Of a stretch of 64,000 nt of DNA, positions 25,855-37,700 are shown piece after piece. The notes beneath the pieces are model-generated. The model had not been told where the DNA came from and searched no databases. It saw nothing but the letters and a program-made list of their open reading frames with translations. The position numbers and the translations under genes are program-made. Within the stretch, counting starts at the first letter, position 1. Every line of letters begins with the position of its first letter. The DNA is taken from NCBI RefSeq assembly GCF_018320785.1, contig NC_054867.1, forward strand, positions 26,477,855-26,541,854. Reading direction: 5' to 3'. The DNA is from Cheilinus undulatus (taxonomy: Eukaryota > Chordata > Actinopteri > Labriformes > Labridae).

Positions 25855-26130
25855 GGGGCAACTGTGGCTCAGTAGGCATTGTCAGTTGCAAACAGAAGGC
25901 CGTGGGTTCGATCATTAGTTCCTGTAGTCACATATCAATGTGTCCTTGTCTGAGACTTACAGTTTACTCCCGCTGCTGTATTGGTGGCATGTCAGTTTAT
26001 TTTGATGCATTTGAATGCTGAATGTTGAAAGCGGATACTGATGGCCATTCTCCATGGCAACCTGCAACCAACATCACTGTGTGAATGTTGAGTGAATGGG
26101 TAGGTGTGACCTGCAGTGTAAAAGTGCAAG
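25855..26130 (+). mobile_element. tRNA-derived SINE
   Basis: The head carries an A-box-like TGGCTCAGTAGGCA and a B-box-like GGGTTCGATCATT. The body runs GTGTCCTTGTCTGAGAC..TTACTCCCGCTGC, and the 3' part is GTGTGAATGTTGAGTGAATG. This is a widespread fish SINE layout. It is not a functional tRNA gene because the stems do not pair. Confidence 0.7.
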
Positions 26131-26848
26131 GAGTTGTCAGATGATTATGAACTTAAAACAGTGCAGCATTCTGATACATGTATTGCACTGGACATTCAAA
26201 AAGTAACAGCTATTCGCAAACAGAAAATAAAGCCTCGAACATGTATGATTTTTTTGTCATCTATTGTAACTTCAGTTCAACATGATGCCAAAAAAGACCC
26301 CATATCCCAGTTGCCCCCTATAGCATTCAGTCTTCCCAACATGTGTTCATATGATGAATCTTAACCACTTCATCAGCCCATTCCTTTGATGTGGGGCATC
26401 TTGGTTTGTCCAGTTTTGTAGTATGAGTCTTGCAGTTGTGTTAAACCCAATTTTAAGGATGCTAAACTTATTGTTAGATACATTAGGCACCGTTTTCCTG
26501 TCCCTAAGGAGACAGAGCTTTGGATGTATGGGCAGTGTAAAACCAACCTCCTAGAATCTCCAAACCTTTATCCATATAATGGGTGCACCATGGTATACAC
26601 CCAGATCATGTGAAAATATGTACCCAGTTCTTTTTTACACATCCAGCATCTGTTTTTAACAGCAACTCCCATTTTTGAAGTCTAGTTGGTGTCCAATGAT
26701 ATCTATGCATTATTTTGTATTGAATAAGTTTTCTCCCAGACTTCCTTACAATAAATATCTGCCTAAAATATGTTTTTAAGGCTGTTCTTTTGTGTTGTTC
26801 TTATGCTGGCATTGAAAAAAGCCTTCTGATTGTGTGCAGCTGTGCCCA
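26131..26848. other. intergenic, nothing recognised
   Basis: Sequence between the SINE and the outer transposon of the nest. No exon or repeat family was recognised with confidence. Confidence 0.4.
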
Positions 26849-27830
26849 CAGTGCCTTTAAAAAGTTTTCACCTCCCTGGATGTTTTACCTTTTTATTGAT
26901 TTTATATGGCCAATATGATTTGGCATTTCTGACATAAAATTACAAAAACCCTCTTTAATTTCAAGGTAAAAACAGATTTCTACAAAGTAATGTCAGTACA
27001 TAAAAATATGTAATGTAAAACAAGTGACTGCATAAATATTTACCCTCTTAAAGTGAGTACTTAGTAGATGTACCTACGGCTGTAATTATAGCACTGAGTC
27101 TGTGTGGATTAGGGGTTGCATGACTTGAGAATTTTTAAAGTCAACTCTGACTACTCATTGATGAAATCATGAATGAATCTACAGGTGAAGGGAATAGTTC
27201 AAAATAATGCACAATATATATTTTGCAAATCGTAACCCATTCTCTCCTAACAACAGGCTGCTTACAAACATTTTTGGTGTGAGTGCAAACAACAAAAGGT
27301 TACAAGGTACATAACATGCAATTTACACAAAAAAAAAAAAAAAAAACTCCTGATGCACTGTCACTAGATTTCTAGAGTGGCACATTACATGCCTTTCCTG
27401 CCACCTTCATGGTGTCCATTGTTTCATTTTATGTTAATTTAGCCTTTATTTAATCCATGTAGACCTAAGGCCACCTATAAAATTCCTTCTAAAAATCAAA
27501 GTATTGCTCAGATCACTAAGACAACAAAGATATTTATAATTTTGAGACTAGCTCAGCAGGTCAGCCTTATGTATAAAAACTGATGGGATATTTCCTGGTA
27601 ACTTACTTGTATTTGAACTTGAGTTTGGTTTTATCAGCATTATAACCAAGGTTAAGTTTCTGCACACAAGACTAAAAAACACTTAAATCAGATTAAAAAT
27701 TCAAAGGCCTGCAAAATGTATTAACAAATTGTGAGACTACTAGCACCAGCTGGCTGGACCTCTGTTAACATAGGTCAGTCACATAAAAGGGGGTGACTAT
27801 TTATGCAGTCACTTGTTTTGCCTTACATAT

Positions 27831-28046
27831 TGTGGCACACTTCAGGGTTTTAATGCAGAGATGAGGTACAGAGGTTAACTCAAGCAATGCTCTTTAATGA
27901 GAAAAAGCACAGTTAACAGTGAACAACACATAACCTTCCAGTGGTGGGAAGTCAATAACACAACTAACAACTACACTCATGGTGCAAACCACTCTGCCCA
28001 AATGCATGATGGGAAACTCCCCCCACTTATCCCCCAACACGCTACA
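27831..28046 (-). repeat. 3' LTR of the gypsy-like element (216 bp)
   Basis: Complete LTR with TG..CA ends. Its last 98 bases (27949-28046) match 32528-32625 with two differences that I count. Confidence 0.85.
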
Positions 28047-28089
28047 CACAGCTCCCACCTAGCTGGTTAGCTGTCCCCAGCAACCCATG

Positions 28090-29100
28090 TGTCCACAACA
28101 AAGTCTTTGAGGTGTTGGGGAAGTTTCCATCATCGCTGGGCCCGCTCAGGTGGGCCCCTGATGGTTTCTGGTGGTGTGGTGTGGACCCGCTGCTGGTCCT
28201 CTCCCTCAGACTCACCATCAGGGGAAGCCAAAGGTTGGTATGGTGCAAGCTGGTCCCGATGGGGCACTACAACCCTGTTTTTCTTGACTAGCCTCACCCT
28301 GTACACAACATCAGAAAGTCTTTCAAGGACAGTACAAGGCCCAATCCAATGGCTCATCAGCTTGGGTAAAAGGCCCTTCTTTCTCACAGGGCTATAGACC
28401 CACACCTGAGCCCCAGGGGTGAAATCTTCTCCAGTGAAGCGAGAGTCATAGGCCCGTTTCTGTCTGACCCCAGCATCTGCAAGGGCCTGCCTGGTCAGTT
28501 CATGTACCCCTCTGAGTTGTTCTTGCAGGTGATAAAGGTAGTCCAAGCCTGGCTTACTCGTTATCTCTGGCTCAGGAGGGGGTCCAAACACCAGATCCAC
28601 AGGGGTGCGTAGCTTGTGACCAAACATGAGGGCTGCAGGGGTGCACTTGGTGGACTCTTGTACTGCTCTTCGGTACATCCACAATACCAGGGGCAGGTGC
28701 AGGTCCCAGTCTCACTGGTTGCAGCTAGTCAGGATTGCAAGCTGGGCTGCCAAGGTGCAGTTGAACCGTTCAACCAACCCATCACTTTGAGGGTGTAGTG
28801 GCGTAGTCCTGGTCTTCTTGATGCCCAGCCATCTGCAAACCTCAGCAAACACCTGGGCCTCACAGTTGCGTCCCTGGTTGCTATGTAGCTCCTCCGGCAC
28901 ACCGAAATGGCAGAATATCTCATTCACCATATGTTCGGTGGTGGTGACAGCACTCTGATCAGGGACTGCATAGGCCTCAGGTCACTTGGTGAAATAGTCC
29001 ATGGCCACAATTATGTAGCGGTTACCTTGATCAGTGGTGGGAAAAGGACCCAGGATGTCGACAGCCACTCGTTCCATGGGAGCCCCCACCTGGTACTGCT
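28090..29100 (-). pseudogene. gypsy integrase region
   Basis: Several frames carry the conserved core: VAVDILGPFP, YIIVAMDYFTK, HFGVPEELHSNQGRN, HPQSDGLVERFN, and the C-terminal chromodomain-side segment GPCTVLERLSDVVYRV. The catalytic second aspartate is expected where SNQGRN reads N, so this copy has Asp changed to Asn. Stops after the DYFTK segment (near 28980) and after SCNQ (near 28712) break the frame. It would insert cDNA into the genome in an active element; here it is dead. Confidence 0.85.
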
Positions 29101-29119
29101 GTAAGGGGGCATGTGACCG

Positions 29120-29530
29120 CTGGGTGAACCAGCTGAACCAGCAGGACCCAGCAATGTAGTCTAAGGCGTCATCAACTTGAGGCAGTGGGTAGGAGTCTTT
29201 GAGTGTGACTTCATTGAGAAGCCGGTAGTCAACGCACCAGGTGCCGTCCTTTTTCTTGACCAGGACCACTGGAGCTGCCCAGGGGCTAGTAGAGGGCTCG
29301 ATGATGCCTGCATCCACCATCTCTTTGATCTTCTCCTCTGCCCCATCCCGCTTGGAGAGTGGTAGACAATGAGGGCGAAGGCGAATGGGATGTGCATCAC
29401 CAGTCTCAATGTTGTGCTGCACCAAGCTGGTGTGTGTACAGTCTTCATCCTTGGCAGCAAAGATGTCAGAAAACAGGTCCAGTAGCTCTCAAAGCTGGAG
29501 CCTCTGTTCAGCTTCCAGGCCCTCACAGCT
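29120..29530 (-). pseudogene. gypsy reverse transcriptase, N-terminal remnant
   Basis: The sequence runs from HNIETGDAHPIRLRPHCLP through GIIEPSTSPWAAPVVLVKKK and the DYRLLNEVT motif to YPLPQVDDALDYI. It then jumps directly into sequence that normally precedes the integrase core, at about 29120-29135. The RT catalytic box, the RNase H domain and the integrase zinc finger are all missing, which indicates an internal deletion. Confidence 0.85.
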
Positions 29531-30045
29531 TCTGTGATAAAGGTCATCAATAGCTTGCTTGGTTTCAATGGATGCAGGCTGAGGTGGGTGCATAGGTGGA
29601 GAGGCTTCCTTGAAGACTGACAGCTATGCAGGGGAGCCTACTGATGATGGCTCTGAGGTGTTGGGCTCTTTGATTGATGGTGGATGAGTGGATTCTCTTG
29701 GTGAGGATGAAGGTCTGGTGGGCCCTCTGTCTTCTGCTGTTGGTGATGAAGCTTGACAGCCCTCAGCTGGTAATGGTTCTGCACTGGTGCCACTGGCTCT
29801 GACCGCAGTTAATGATTCTAGAGGATCATTAATGGTTGAGGATGGAGCAGAAGTCCCTCGGGCTGGTAACAAGGTGGATCTCAGCCCGACATTCCCAGCA
29901 CTGTGAAGTGCTATGGGCTTCAGAACCCAGATAGAGAGTGGCCCCAGGAACATCCACCACAGCTTTCCACCTAACCAGCAAGTCAAGCCCAATGATGCAG
30001 AGGTCTTGTATGTTGGCCAGCCAGAACTTGTGGACGGTGATTTGG

Positions 30046-30300
30046 TTAGCAACAGTCACTTGAAGGGATCTCTAGCATTCTGTTGCATTCACCGGTGACT
30101 GTGGTAATGCAGAGCTTGGTGGGCCTCCAACCCCGTGGTTTTGAACCATCTGTTCCAGGCAAAGTCCTTGGGTGGATTAGGGAGATGGTGGACCCAGTGT
30201 CCACTAGGGCTTTGCATTGAGTACCATTGATGTTGCAATCGACATACAGTCCATGAGTCCCGCCCAGGCGGCCCAGTCGTAGATATGACTTGCCGGGAGA
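30046..30300 (-). pseudogene. gypsy aspartic protease remnant
   Basis: CKALVDTGSTISLIHP contains the DTGS active site of retroelement proteases, preceded by YVDCNING. It sits between the zinc knuckle and the reverse transcriptase, as in Ty3/gypsy. Confidence 0.8.
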
Positions 30301-30395
30301 AGGAGAGGTTGTCATGGCTGGCAGTTCTCCCATTATGCCACCCTGTTCTAGTTTAACACTGACTGAGGAGCTGGACTTCTTGAGGCTGGTGCTGG

Positions 30396-30970
30396 GCAGT
30401 GGCATGCAATATGGCCAGGCTCCCCACACCTGTAACATCTCTCCAGAGAGGGCCTGGTGGACCTCCTGGTTCCCCGAGGTGGTCATTGTGGAGGTGCACT
30501 GGTGGCTTGGCAGGTTATTTCTTCCACATCACTCCCCTCGTAGTCTGCTTGACGGGCTCTGTGTCTCGTGCTGATTGATTGCCTCCTTGTACCCAGCACA
30601 TGTTCAACCCTCTTGGCTTCACTCAGGGCCTCAGCCAGGGTCTTTGGTGCATAAAGACGAATGTGTTCTTGAAGGCGTTCTGGCTGGAGCCCCCTCACAA
30701 AGGCTTGGAGAGCTAGCTCTTCCTGTGCAGCCGCATCAAATGTAGGGTAGCCCTATTGTGCATAAAGGCTAAGATCTGCAGTGTAGGAGCCCAGACTCTC
30801 TCCGTCTTTCCTCTGGTGGCTGACCAGCTTGTCCCGGGCATTATCAGCATAGGCCTGGCATCCAAAGCGATGTTGTAGCGCTCTCCCAATAGCTTGCCAG
30901 TTAAGTCGCTCTGATGGTTCAAAGGTCAAAGGTAGTCTTGAGCCTGGAGGGACAGTTCAGGGCCTGTGCC
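30396..30970 (-). pseudogene. gypsy gag remnant with CCHC zinc knuckle
   Basis: The capsid-like segments LVSHQRKDGESLGSYT, ALQAFVRGLQPERLQEH and LAEALSEAKRVEHV are followed by the zinc knuckle CYRCGEPGHIACHC at 30396-30437. A TGA at 30483-30485 interrupts the frame just before the knuckle, and another stop falls near 30755. In an active element this protein would package the RNA. Confidence 0.8.
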
Positions 30971-31051
30971 CTTTTCTGTCCATGGTAGGGTTGAGATTCT
31001 GGCTGAAGAAGAGGGAGGCAGAGGACTTGAGAGGATGAGATACATGTGGGT

Positions 31052-31081
31052 ACCAAGGGAAAAAAAAAAAAAAAAAAAAAG
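31052..31081. repeat. A run and GA-rich stretch
   Basis: About 21 consecutive A, followed by a GAGA-rich segment. Just below it, on the minus strand, is TGGTACCCACATG. This could be the primer-binding site of the gypsy element because it begins TGG, but the matching tRNA was not identified. Confidence 0.35.
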
Positions 31082-31156
31082 AGGAGAGAGGGAGAGAGAG
31101 AGGGCTGGGGTGTTGAGGGGTGCTTGTTTTTTGTTTGTTTGTTTGTTTTCTATTGA

Positions 31157-32520
31157 TTTTTTTTTTTTTTGAGTAAATGTGAATGTGAATGATCAGAGTG
31201 TGTGCATGCTGTGTAATGTGTGGTGTGGTATTGTATGGTGTTGTGTAGTGTTGTTTAGTGTAAGTTCATGTTGTGTGTTGTCTCAGGCAGCAGTGATCAG
31301 GGTTATGGAGGGTTGGGAGGCTGGGGGTCTTTAAACTGAAGGATGAGTGACAGAGGGGTGTTGACTGATTGGTGAGCTTCTTTGATGGTTTTCCTGAGGG
31401 CAGGGTTTTGTGAGGCAGATGAGATATACTTGATGGCTATTGCTTGGTGTCGTTGTTTGATAGTTTTGATGCCAGATATGGAGTGGACGTAGTGGGTGCT
31501 GATGAATGGTGGGAGTCTGTGGGCCAGTTTCAGTGCTTTGTTCTGGATGGTTTGCAGGCGGTTGAGTTGGTGGTCTGATACGGTGATCCAGGCAGGGGCA
31601 GAGTATTCAAACAGGGGCCGGATGTATGCAAGGTAAACTTTGGTTATTGTGGAGGGTGAGGCGCCATGCTTTCCGCAGAGGGCTTTGAGGTGGTTGAGTC
31701 TGTTGTTGGCTTTGTGTTCCAGGTTATTGATGTGTTTGGTCCAGGTCATATTGCTTTGGAAGGTGATACCGAGAAATGTTGCTTCTTTGCTGATGGTTAT
31801 GGGCTGGTTGTGAAGGGTGAGGTGGATGTTGTTGAACTGTCGGTGTTGGTTTTTGGTGAAGATGACACATTGGGTTTTGACAGGGTTGAGGGTGATTCTC
31901 AAGAGGTTTGACCAGTCTTCTATTTCAGTGATGCATTGTTGGAGTTTTGAGGCAGCGAGCTGTGGGGATTTGGATGTGGACCAGTAGCAGAAATCGTCGG
32001 CAAACTGTGAGACTTTGGCGATGGTGGGTGGGGGGTAATAGATGTCGGAAATGTAGATGAGGAAGAGGAGGGGGCTGAGTACTGAACCTTGGGGAACGCC
32101 TGCTTGGGGGGTGAAGGGGGTGGAGATGGAGGTGGAGACTTTGACTTTTATCTGGCGGTTGTTGAGGAAGCTTGAGATGATGGATTGTGTGGGTGGGGGG
32201 AGTCTGAGGTTATTGTCTAGAAGTCTGTAGATGAGTCCGTTATGCCATACTTTGTCAAATGCTTTTTCAATGTCAAAGAATATTGCTATGGTGAGTTGTT
32301 TTTTGTTGAAGTTCCGGCAGATGTCTTCTGAGAGTCTGAGTATGTTGTCTGTAGTAGTTCTTCCTTTCCTGAAACCGGCTTGGTGTATTGCTAAAAGTCC
32401 GAGTGTGTTGATATGATGGGTGAGGCGTGATGTGATGATTCTTTCGAAGAGTTTTCCAATGTGGCTGAGGAGGCTGATGGGGCGGTAGCTGGAGGGGTCG
32501 CTCAGATGGTTGGAGAGCTA
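31157..32520 (-). mobile_element. 5'-truncated LINE inserted in the gypsy 5' LTR
   Basis: The minus strand from about 32515 to 31303 is open for about 400 codons by my reading. Motifs in order are SYRPISLLSHIGKLFERI, GFRKGRTTTDN, FFDIEKAFDKVWH, GVPQGSVLSPLLF and the catalytic FADDF, then the C-terminal LFEYSAPAWI. The frame ends at a natural-looking stop at 31303. A short 3' UTR and an A-rich tail (about 31157-31172) follow. This is a Jockey/CR1-type non-LTR reverse transcriptase. The 5' end joins LTR sequence at about 32521-32527. The endonuclease and ORF1 are absent. Confidence 0.85.
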
Positions 32521-32527
32521 GTTAGTT

Positions 32528-32625
32528 AAGTCAATAACACAACTGACAACTACACTCATGGTGCAAACCACTCTGCCCAAATGCATGATGGGAAACTCCC
32601 CCCACTTATCCCCCAACATGCTACA
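32528..32625 (-). repeat. 5' LTR remnant of the gypsy-like element
   Basis: 98 bases matching 27949-28046 with two differences. The remaining 118 bases of the LTR are absent; LINE sequence starts instead. Part of the LTR was therefore lost at or after the LINE insertion. Confidence 0.85.
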
Positions 32626-32793
32626 ATATTTTTGTTTAATTGACATTACTTTGTAGCAATCTGCTTTCACTTTGACATTAAAGAAAAATATTTGTTTTTG
32701 TTAGAAAAGCCAATTCATATCAACAATGAATGATTTACAAAATCAACAAAAGGGTCAAAAATCCAAGGGGGTGAATACATTTTGTAGGCACTG

Positions 32794-34200
32794 TCACATC
32801 ATAAGCTTTAACATTAGGATAGTGGGGGTCCCCAGCCCCTTGCACTGCTATTTTGGGGATCTTGGACAAAAAAAATGTTTGGGAAACCTTGGCCATGGAT
32901 AACGATCATGCCTTTTAGAATATTACCACTTGATACACCTAAGCACAACACAGATGAAAAACTATCTTGATGGCTGACAACTTAATCCATTGCCATTCAT
33001 TCTAATGGCTGTACCTCACTTCCTGCCTCCCAGCAGACATTTAGGATCACATGATTGCAAACAACCTATAGGCTCTTTTGGCAGAATGCAGTTATTCACT
33101 CGTCTTCTCGGCATCAATAGGTTCTTTGCAGTCTCATTATTCTGATGTTGCCCAAATGTCCGTTGGGGGTCATGAAGTGAGGGACAGCCATCAGGAATAA
33201 ATGGTAACAGAGGAAAGTTAAGACTTTAAAGCTCCAAATGAACCTGTGCCCAAAAATTATCATCAAAAAATTCTACACTTTACAAAAAAGTGAATTTTTC
33301 CACAGTTTAACTAGTTTACATGGCGTGGAGGCAATCAATATCACAAACTACTCAGCGCTGCAAGCCTCCTAGTGTCTAGTATTTTCTAGCCAGAAGAGGA
33401 GGACAAACGTCTTGAGGGGTCTTATACTGAGCTAAGAGGTAAGCTAAGCCCCTTTAACATATTAAAAAAAAAATTCCCTCTTTTGTCCCAAAAATTTTAA
33501 TTGAAACGGTGATACTATCACCGAATATACCTTGTGAGATAAACGACCAAGAAATGATGTGTGTTCACAAACGAGCCTGTGCTACAAAATGGCCTTTGAA
33601 ACTTTTGAGTGCCAGTTTCCTTTCCTCCATCCTTTGTCGTTACTTAATCCACATTTAAAAGGCCAAACTAGTACCAAATGAAGGGCTATTTGGTAGCCAA
33701 ACAACTAGCTCTACTGAGCCAAACAATCTGGATCTCTGTGAAGAAATTAATTTCCTGTCACAATGAGCGAGGCTGGACGGACATCAACTGAGAAAACACA
33801 GACCTAATGTGCAAAACATGGCAAACTGTGCTGAACCAAACCGGATCACATTGTGAAAACGGACCTTTCACATGCTGTGACACCACTTATTCAGGCTTCA
33901 GACAAAGGCTTTTTGATTCCTGCCTGCTTCTGTTTCTCTGAGTTTTCTTTTTATCACAGAATAATTGGGTAATTGTAGTTATCTAAAGTTTGTTTACCCA
34001 CACTAGTAGTTAATTTTGAGCCCTCAAAATCGCTGAGGAGGGGCGAACACATTATAAGTCTAAGTAGGAATGGGCCCATGTGATGTAAATTACCGTTTTT
34101 ATTTTCACAAACTTAATAAACACTCCTTATTCTGAATTGTTTTTGACACCGAGGTTTAAGTGTAGCCATCTCGCTCATTAATTCTGCAGCCTCATACATT
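32794..34200. other. intergenic upstream of the tmem198 promoter
   Basis: No coding exon was recognised. The block at about 33300-33480, with CTAGCCAGAAGAGGAGGACAA, may be a dispersed repeat but is not assigned. Confidence 0.4.
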
Positions 34201-34203
34201 GCT

Positions 34204-34767
34204 GTGCCCCCTCACCCCTCCCCTAACTCTCCTCCCTCCCCCCGGGCTCTTCCAACGGTCCAACTGACGACGCGGCTGGATGAGGCAGAGAGGGAATCGC
34301 CTCGGAGGGATAGAGGGAAAACTTTTCCTCCTTTGTTTTTTAGCGTGCGACTTACTCTAGCAGAGGGAGAAGAGAGGCGTGTGAGGAGGAGTATTAAGAT
34401 TTTCCAGGGAGGTGGAGTGTTTTTTTTCAATGTGGATTCACAGACGAGAACTTCCACGGTGAACTAAAGTTGAGTGAGGCACCGCGGAGAATGGGAACTA
34501 GCTAACCCTCCTCACATCTGTGGCCAGTCAGAACTAGCTTCGCCTTTTAAAACGTTTGCATGGGGCATGGTTAACAGCAGAGCTATGCCGTTTTTGAAGT
34601 TGTAGTCGATTACAGTTTGAGAGTTTGAAAAGGGAGAAGTTGGGAGAGAACCGGTTTTCCCTTGGTACCCTTGCACCGCTTTTGTGTTTGTGAATGGTGG
34701 GGTGTTTTTCCTGTTTGACAGCGCCAATTGTCAAGAAGTGAACGTTACAACTGCCGCAGGCTCATCG
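34204..34767 (+). promoter_or_regulatory. tmem198: GC-rich promoter and probable non-coding exon 1 of tmem198
   Basis: A local GC- and CG-rich island stands out from AT-rich surroundings. It contains the C/T-rich CTCTCCTCCCTCCCCCCGGG and CGACGCGGCTGG. It ends in a strong splice donor, CTCATCG|GTAAGT, after 34767. The first coding exon of tmem198 begins at an acceptor at 48885 with 87 bases of leader, so an upstream exon is required, and this is the only promoter-like block before it. The 14.1-kb link between the two is inferred; the island could serve another transcript. Confidence 0.5.
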
Positions 34768-37700
34768 GTAAGTTTTTAAAAAATATTTTGATAAATTTAC
34801 AAAGCTGTTTTGTGATATGAATATTTACACAAGTAGACTACTTTTCACTTTCAACCCAAGGGTTTGGTTGTTATCTCCTGTAAGGGATCATTTGAATTGT
34901 GTGACCTCACGTATATTGCTTTAAACAATGGCTGTAGGCATGATTGAACTGTGATTGATTACATTTACAATTCAACCGCAGATTCTGATTGATCATTGCC
35001 AGTATTCACAGCTGGAAATGTGTCTAAGAACACGTAGCAACCAAGCCTGCCTTATTGCTTCTTCCCCTTTAAAGCATATTACACTTGAGGCACATAATTT
35101 AACTTTGAGGACAAAGGCTGAATAACGATTGCTTCACTTTGTGTGCATTGAACCAAACATTTTCCTAAATCTTGTGCACAACTCAGGCTTTGAGCTTGTC
35201 TGGCAGAAGTTGTTTATGTAAAAGATGGCAAGTAGCCTTCAGTTCATAAAAACAAAAAGTATACTTGTGATTTGATGAATTGAAATCTCATTTCACAAAC
35301 AGTCTGATTATTCAGTCCAACAGTTTATACAATTTTATTTCCTCTGTTGGAGGGCTATCACCTCAGTTTTAAATCAAGATATGAATGTAGTAAAAGACAA
35401 GCAATTACAAGCTGTTGAGGCAAGGTAATTTTATGGATGGTGATAAATACCATGGCAATAGAAATAGGTATCCTAGGCACCATATACTGGATTTTTTGTG
35501 TTGTTTTTCGTTACAACAGTTGCAGCACAATAACTGTACACTTCCCAAATTTATTTAAATACTTACTGTTTCCAATGTATGGGTGCAATTTAGACGGTGC
35601 TCTCTCAATCTCTTGCTTTTAGTTATATACGTATATATGTACTATTTATGATTTCAATAACAGAGACTGTACTCGTTCAAATCTTGTTTAAAGCCATTTT
35701 TCTCGGCCCTCATAGCGCGCTAACAGCCCTGGCCCTGTGGTTCTCCTGGGTGATCCAGTTTGGGAGTGCCTTTTGGTTCTCTGGGCAGTGTGATGACAAC
35801 CTTCAGGTCCTATCTTTACTGGAGAGTGAACTCTGTAGTTACACCCCTTCAATGTACCCCTCATATACTTGACCTATACTCTGTCAGCCTGCACCAGATG
35901 GGTTTACCTCTTTGAAAAGGCATAGAGGAAGCCCTTCCCAGCTTTTCTGGGGAAAAGGAAGGCTGGGAAGAAAGCATGAAGAGCAGAGGGTGATGAAAGT
36001 TAGTTTGCACATGCTGTTTTGCTGCTTGTACCTTTTAATTAGCATGAAAGCAGGGGTCTCCTGTGCATCGTGTATCATTACATACACCATGGTGACTTAG
36101 ATTCAACAATGAAACACATTCAAGTTAACAAACAGGTATTGAACATATGAAACCACTTTTATGCAGTTTTTAGGAAAGTGTTGGGGGAAGAGATTGAGCA
36201 AAAAATGGAAAAGAAAGCTGTTCTGTCATTAAACGATACACTGTACAGTGATGTAAGGAAAGCTGCACCTTAAAGTGCACGGCATGTAGACATCCACAGT
36301 AAAAACATGCATTTTGATTCAAAATATCTAGGCTGTTTATTGAACTTTTAGTGTAGCATAGATATATATATATATATTTTTTTTTTTTTTACAAAAATAG
36401 AAAGGACCACCTCTTTGTTTGTATAAATCTATCTCAGCAACAACAGTGCCCATAAAGAAAAATAGGCATTCTCACTTTAAGAAGAAAAACACTTTAATTT
36501 GATTTAATTTTGGATTAGCCTTCTTCTTTAAGTTGCTTACTAAGATGTTTGCATTTGTTAATGTTGCAAGTTAACCCATTTAGACCTGATGCAACATCAT
36601 ATATTATTCATGTGTATATGCACACCTTTAAGACCTGATGAGACGCTGGGGAGCTTCTACCGAAGACCTCATATGATCTGGGGTGTTGCAATACATACCA
36701 TGTGCAATTAAATTACAGATTTCTATTTCTGTGCTTCATTTTGGTACCCTGCCACCCTGACGTGACCTTCTATAACTCTAAACCAATGGCACAAATTGCA
36801 TTATGTTTGAGCCTCTTGTGTTCAAGATGGTTTTTATTCACCTTTACCATACTTTTTTCCTCTTTAAAGTATTTATTCTAGCACCATCATGATTATGCTT
36901 CGCTAAAAGATTCTGGCATCCTGGTCCTATACACTTGAGGTGATGGATGAAAAAGCTTTGAAAGTTGAGCAGTGATTGAGGGAAGCAACAAAGAGGTGAC
37001 AAAGGTGGTACTTTAGACAATGAGAATAACAATTATATGCAGTTAAAGTGTAAGTCAAAATAAAGTATGTAAGTTTTACTTTATTGTTTACTTTAATTGA
37101 TAAATCCTTTTTTCACTAAAGCTGTCCAAGAGCAGAAATTTAGGAATTTATTAATTTACTTTTCAGCTATTATGCCAGCTAAACTTTCTTCTTATTTATT
37201 CAGCTGTACTGCATAAAGTGTATAGGAGTATACACAAAGACACAAGAGAGTCATGTTTACTTGGTTTCTCCTCTGTTGTCAGTTGCCACTATTTGTTGGA
37301 ACACATAAGGAAAATAAGAGTTAAAGCTGTCTCAATTGCAGTTTCATACTGACCCTGTCGTGTTGCGGTCACTGAGCTGAGTTTACCTCTGATGTCTCCA
37401 GAATTGTTTGAATAAGTACTTCAGCCGTGTCAAGCCACATGCTCAGGCCTGCTGCATCTGTTCATATACACAGCACATGGAACAAATCTCTACACTGTGG
37501 AGTGGCTCTTGGCTTGTCATAATGAATAAGAGCAGTGTTAAAGAGGATATCTGCTGTTGTAATCTCTAAAAGACTCAGAGCTAGGGTTCATTTATTAAGG
37601 AGACTACTGTGTGCTGTACTTGTGACTACTTTTCTTGGAAGCACTTACAGTGGATGAATACAACCACTTTTGCACAAGGTATTCTACCTATTTGTATGTA

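Larger units (their letters stand above)
27831..32625 (-). mobile_element. Ty3/gypsy-like LTR retrotransposon, defective
   Basis: The element begins TGTGGCACAC and ends GCTACA, flanked by the 4-base duplication ATAT (27827-27830 and 32626-32629). On the minus strand the order is 5' LTR remnant, LINE insertion, gag with zinc knuckle, protease, truncated reverse transcriptase, integrase, 3' LTR. Protease before RT before integrase is the Ty3/gypsy order. It is defective in several ways: an in-frame stop in gag, a large internal deletion, a changed integrase residue and an interrupted 5' LTR. Confidence 0.9.
26849..32793. mobile_element. long-TIR DNA transposon interrupted by a gypsy element
   Basis: The left end starts CAGTGCCTTTAAAAAG at 26849. 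The right end, ending at 32793, reads CAGTGCCTACAAAATG on the reverse strand. The inverted repeats extend for roughly 150-200 bases with several mismatches; both contain TACAAAGTAATGTCA and a TTTAAT(G/T)TCAA block. The interior GGGGGTGACTATTTATGCAG and the TAATTATAGCACTGAGTCTG segment fit non-autonomous Tc1/mariner-like elements of fish. It carries no transposase frame. At 27831 it is split by an LTR retrotransposon; host sequence resumes at 32626. A TA duplication is not visible at the outer ends. Confidence 0.75.

Noticed and set aside
28089-28397. 102-codon plus-strand frame
   Set aside because: It is the shadow of the gypsy integrase C-terminal region on the other strand.
35597-35872. 91-codon frame with hydrophobic stretch
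   Set aside because: No splice sites, no recognisable motif, and AT-rich composition for most of its length.
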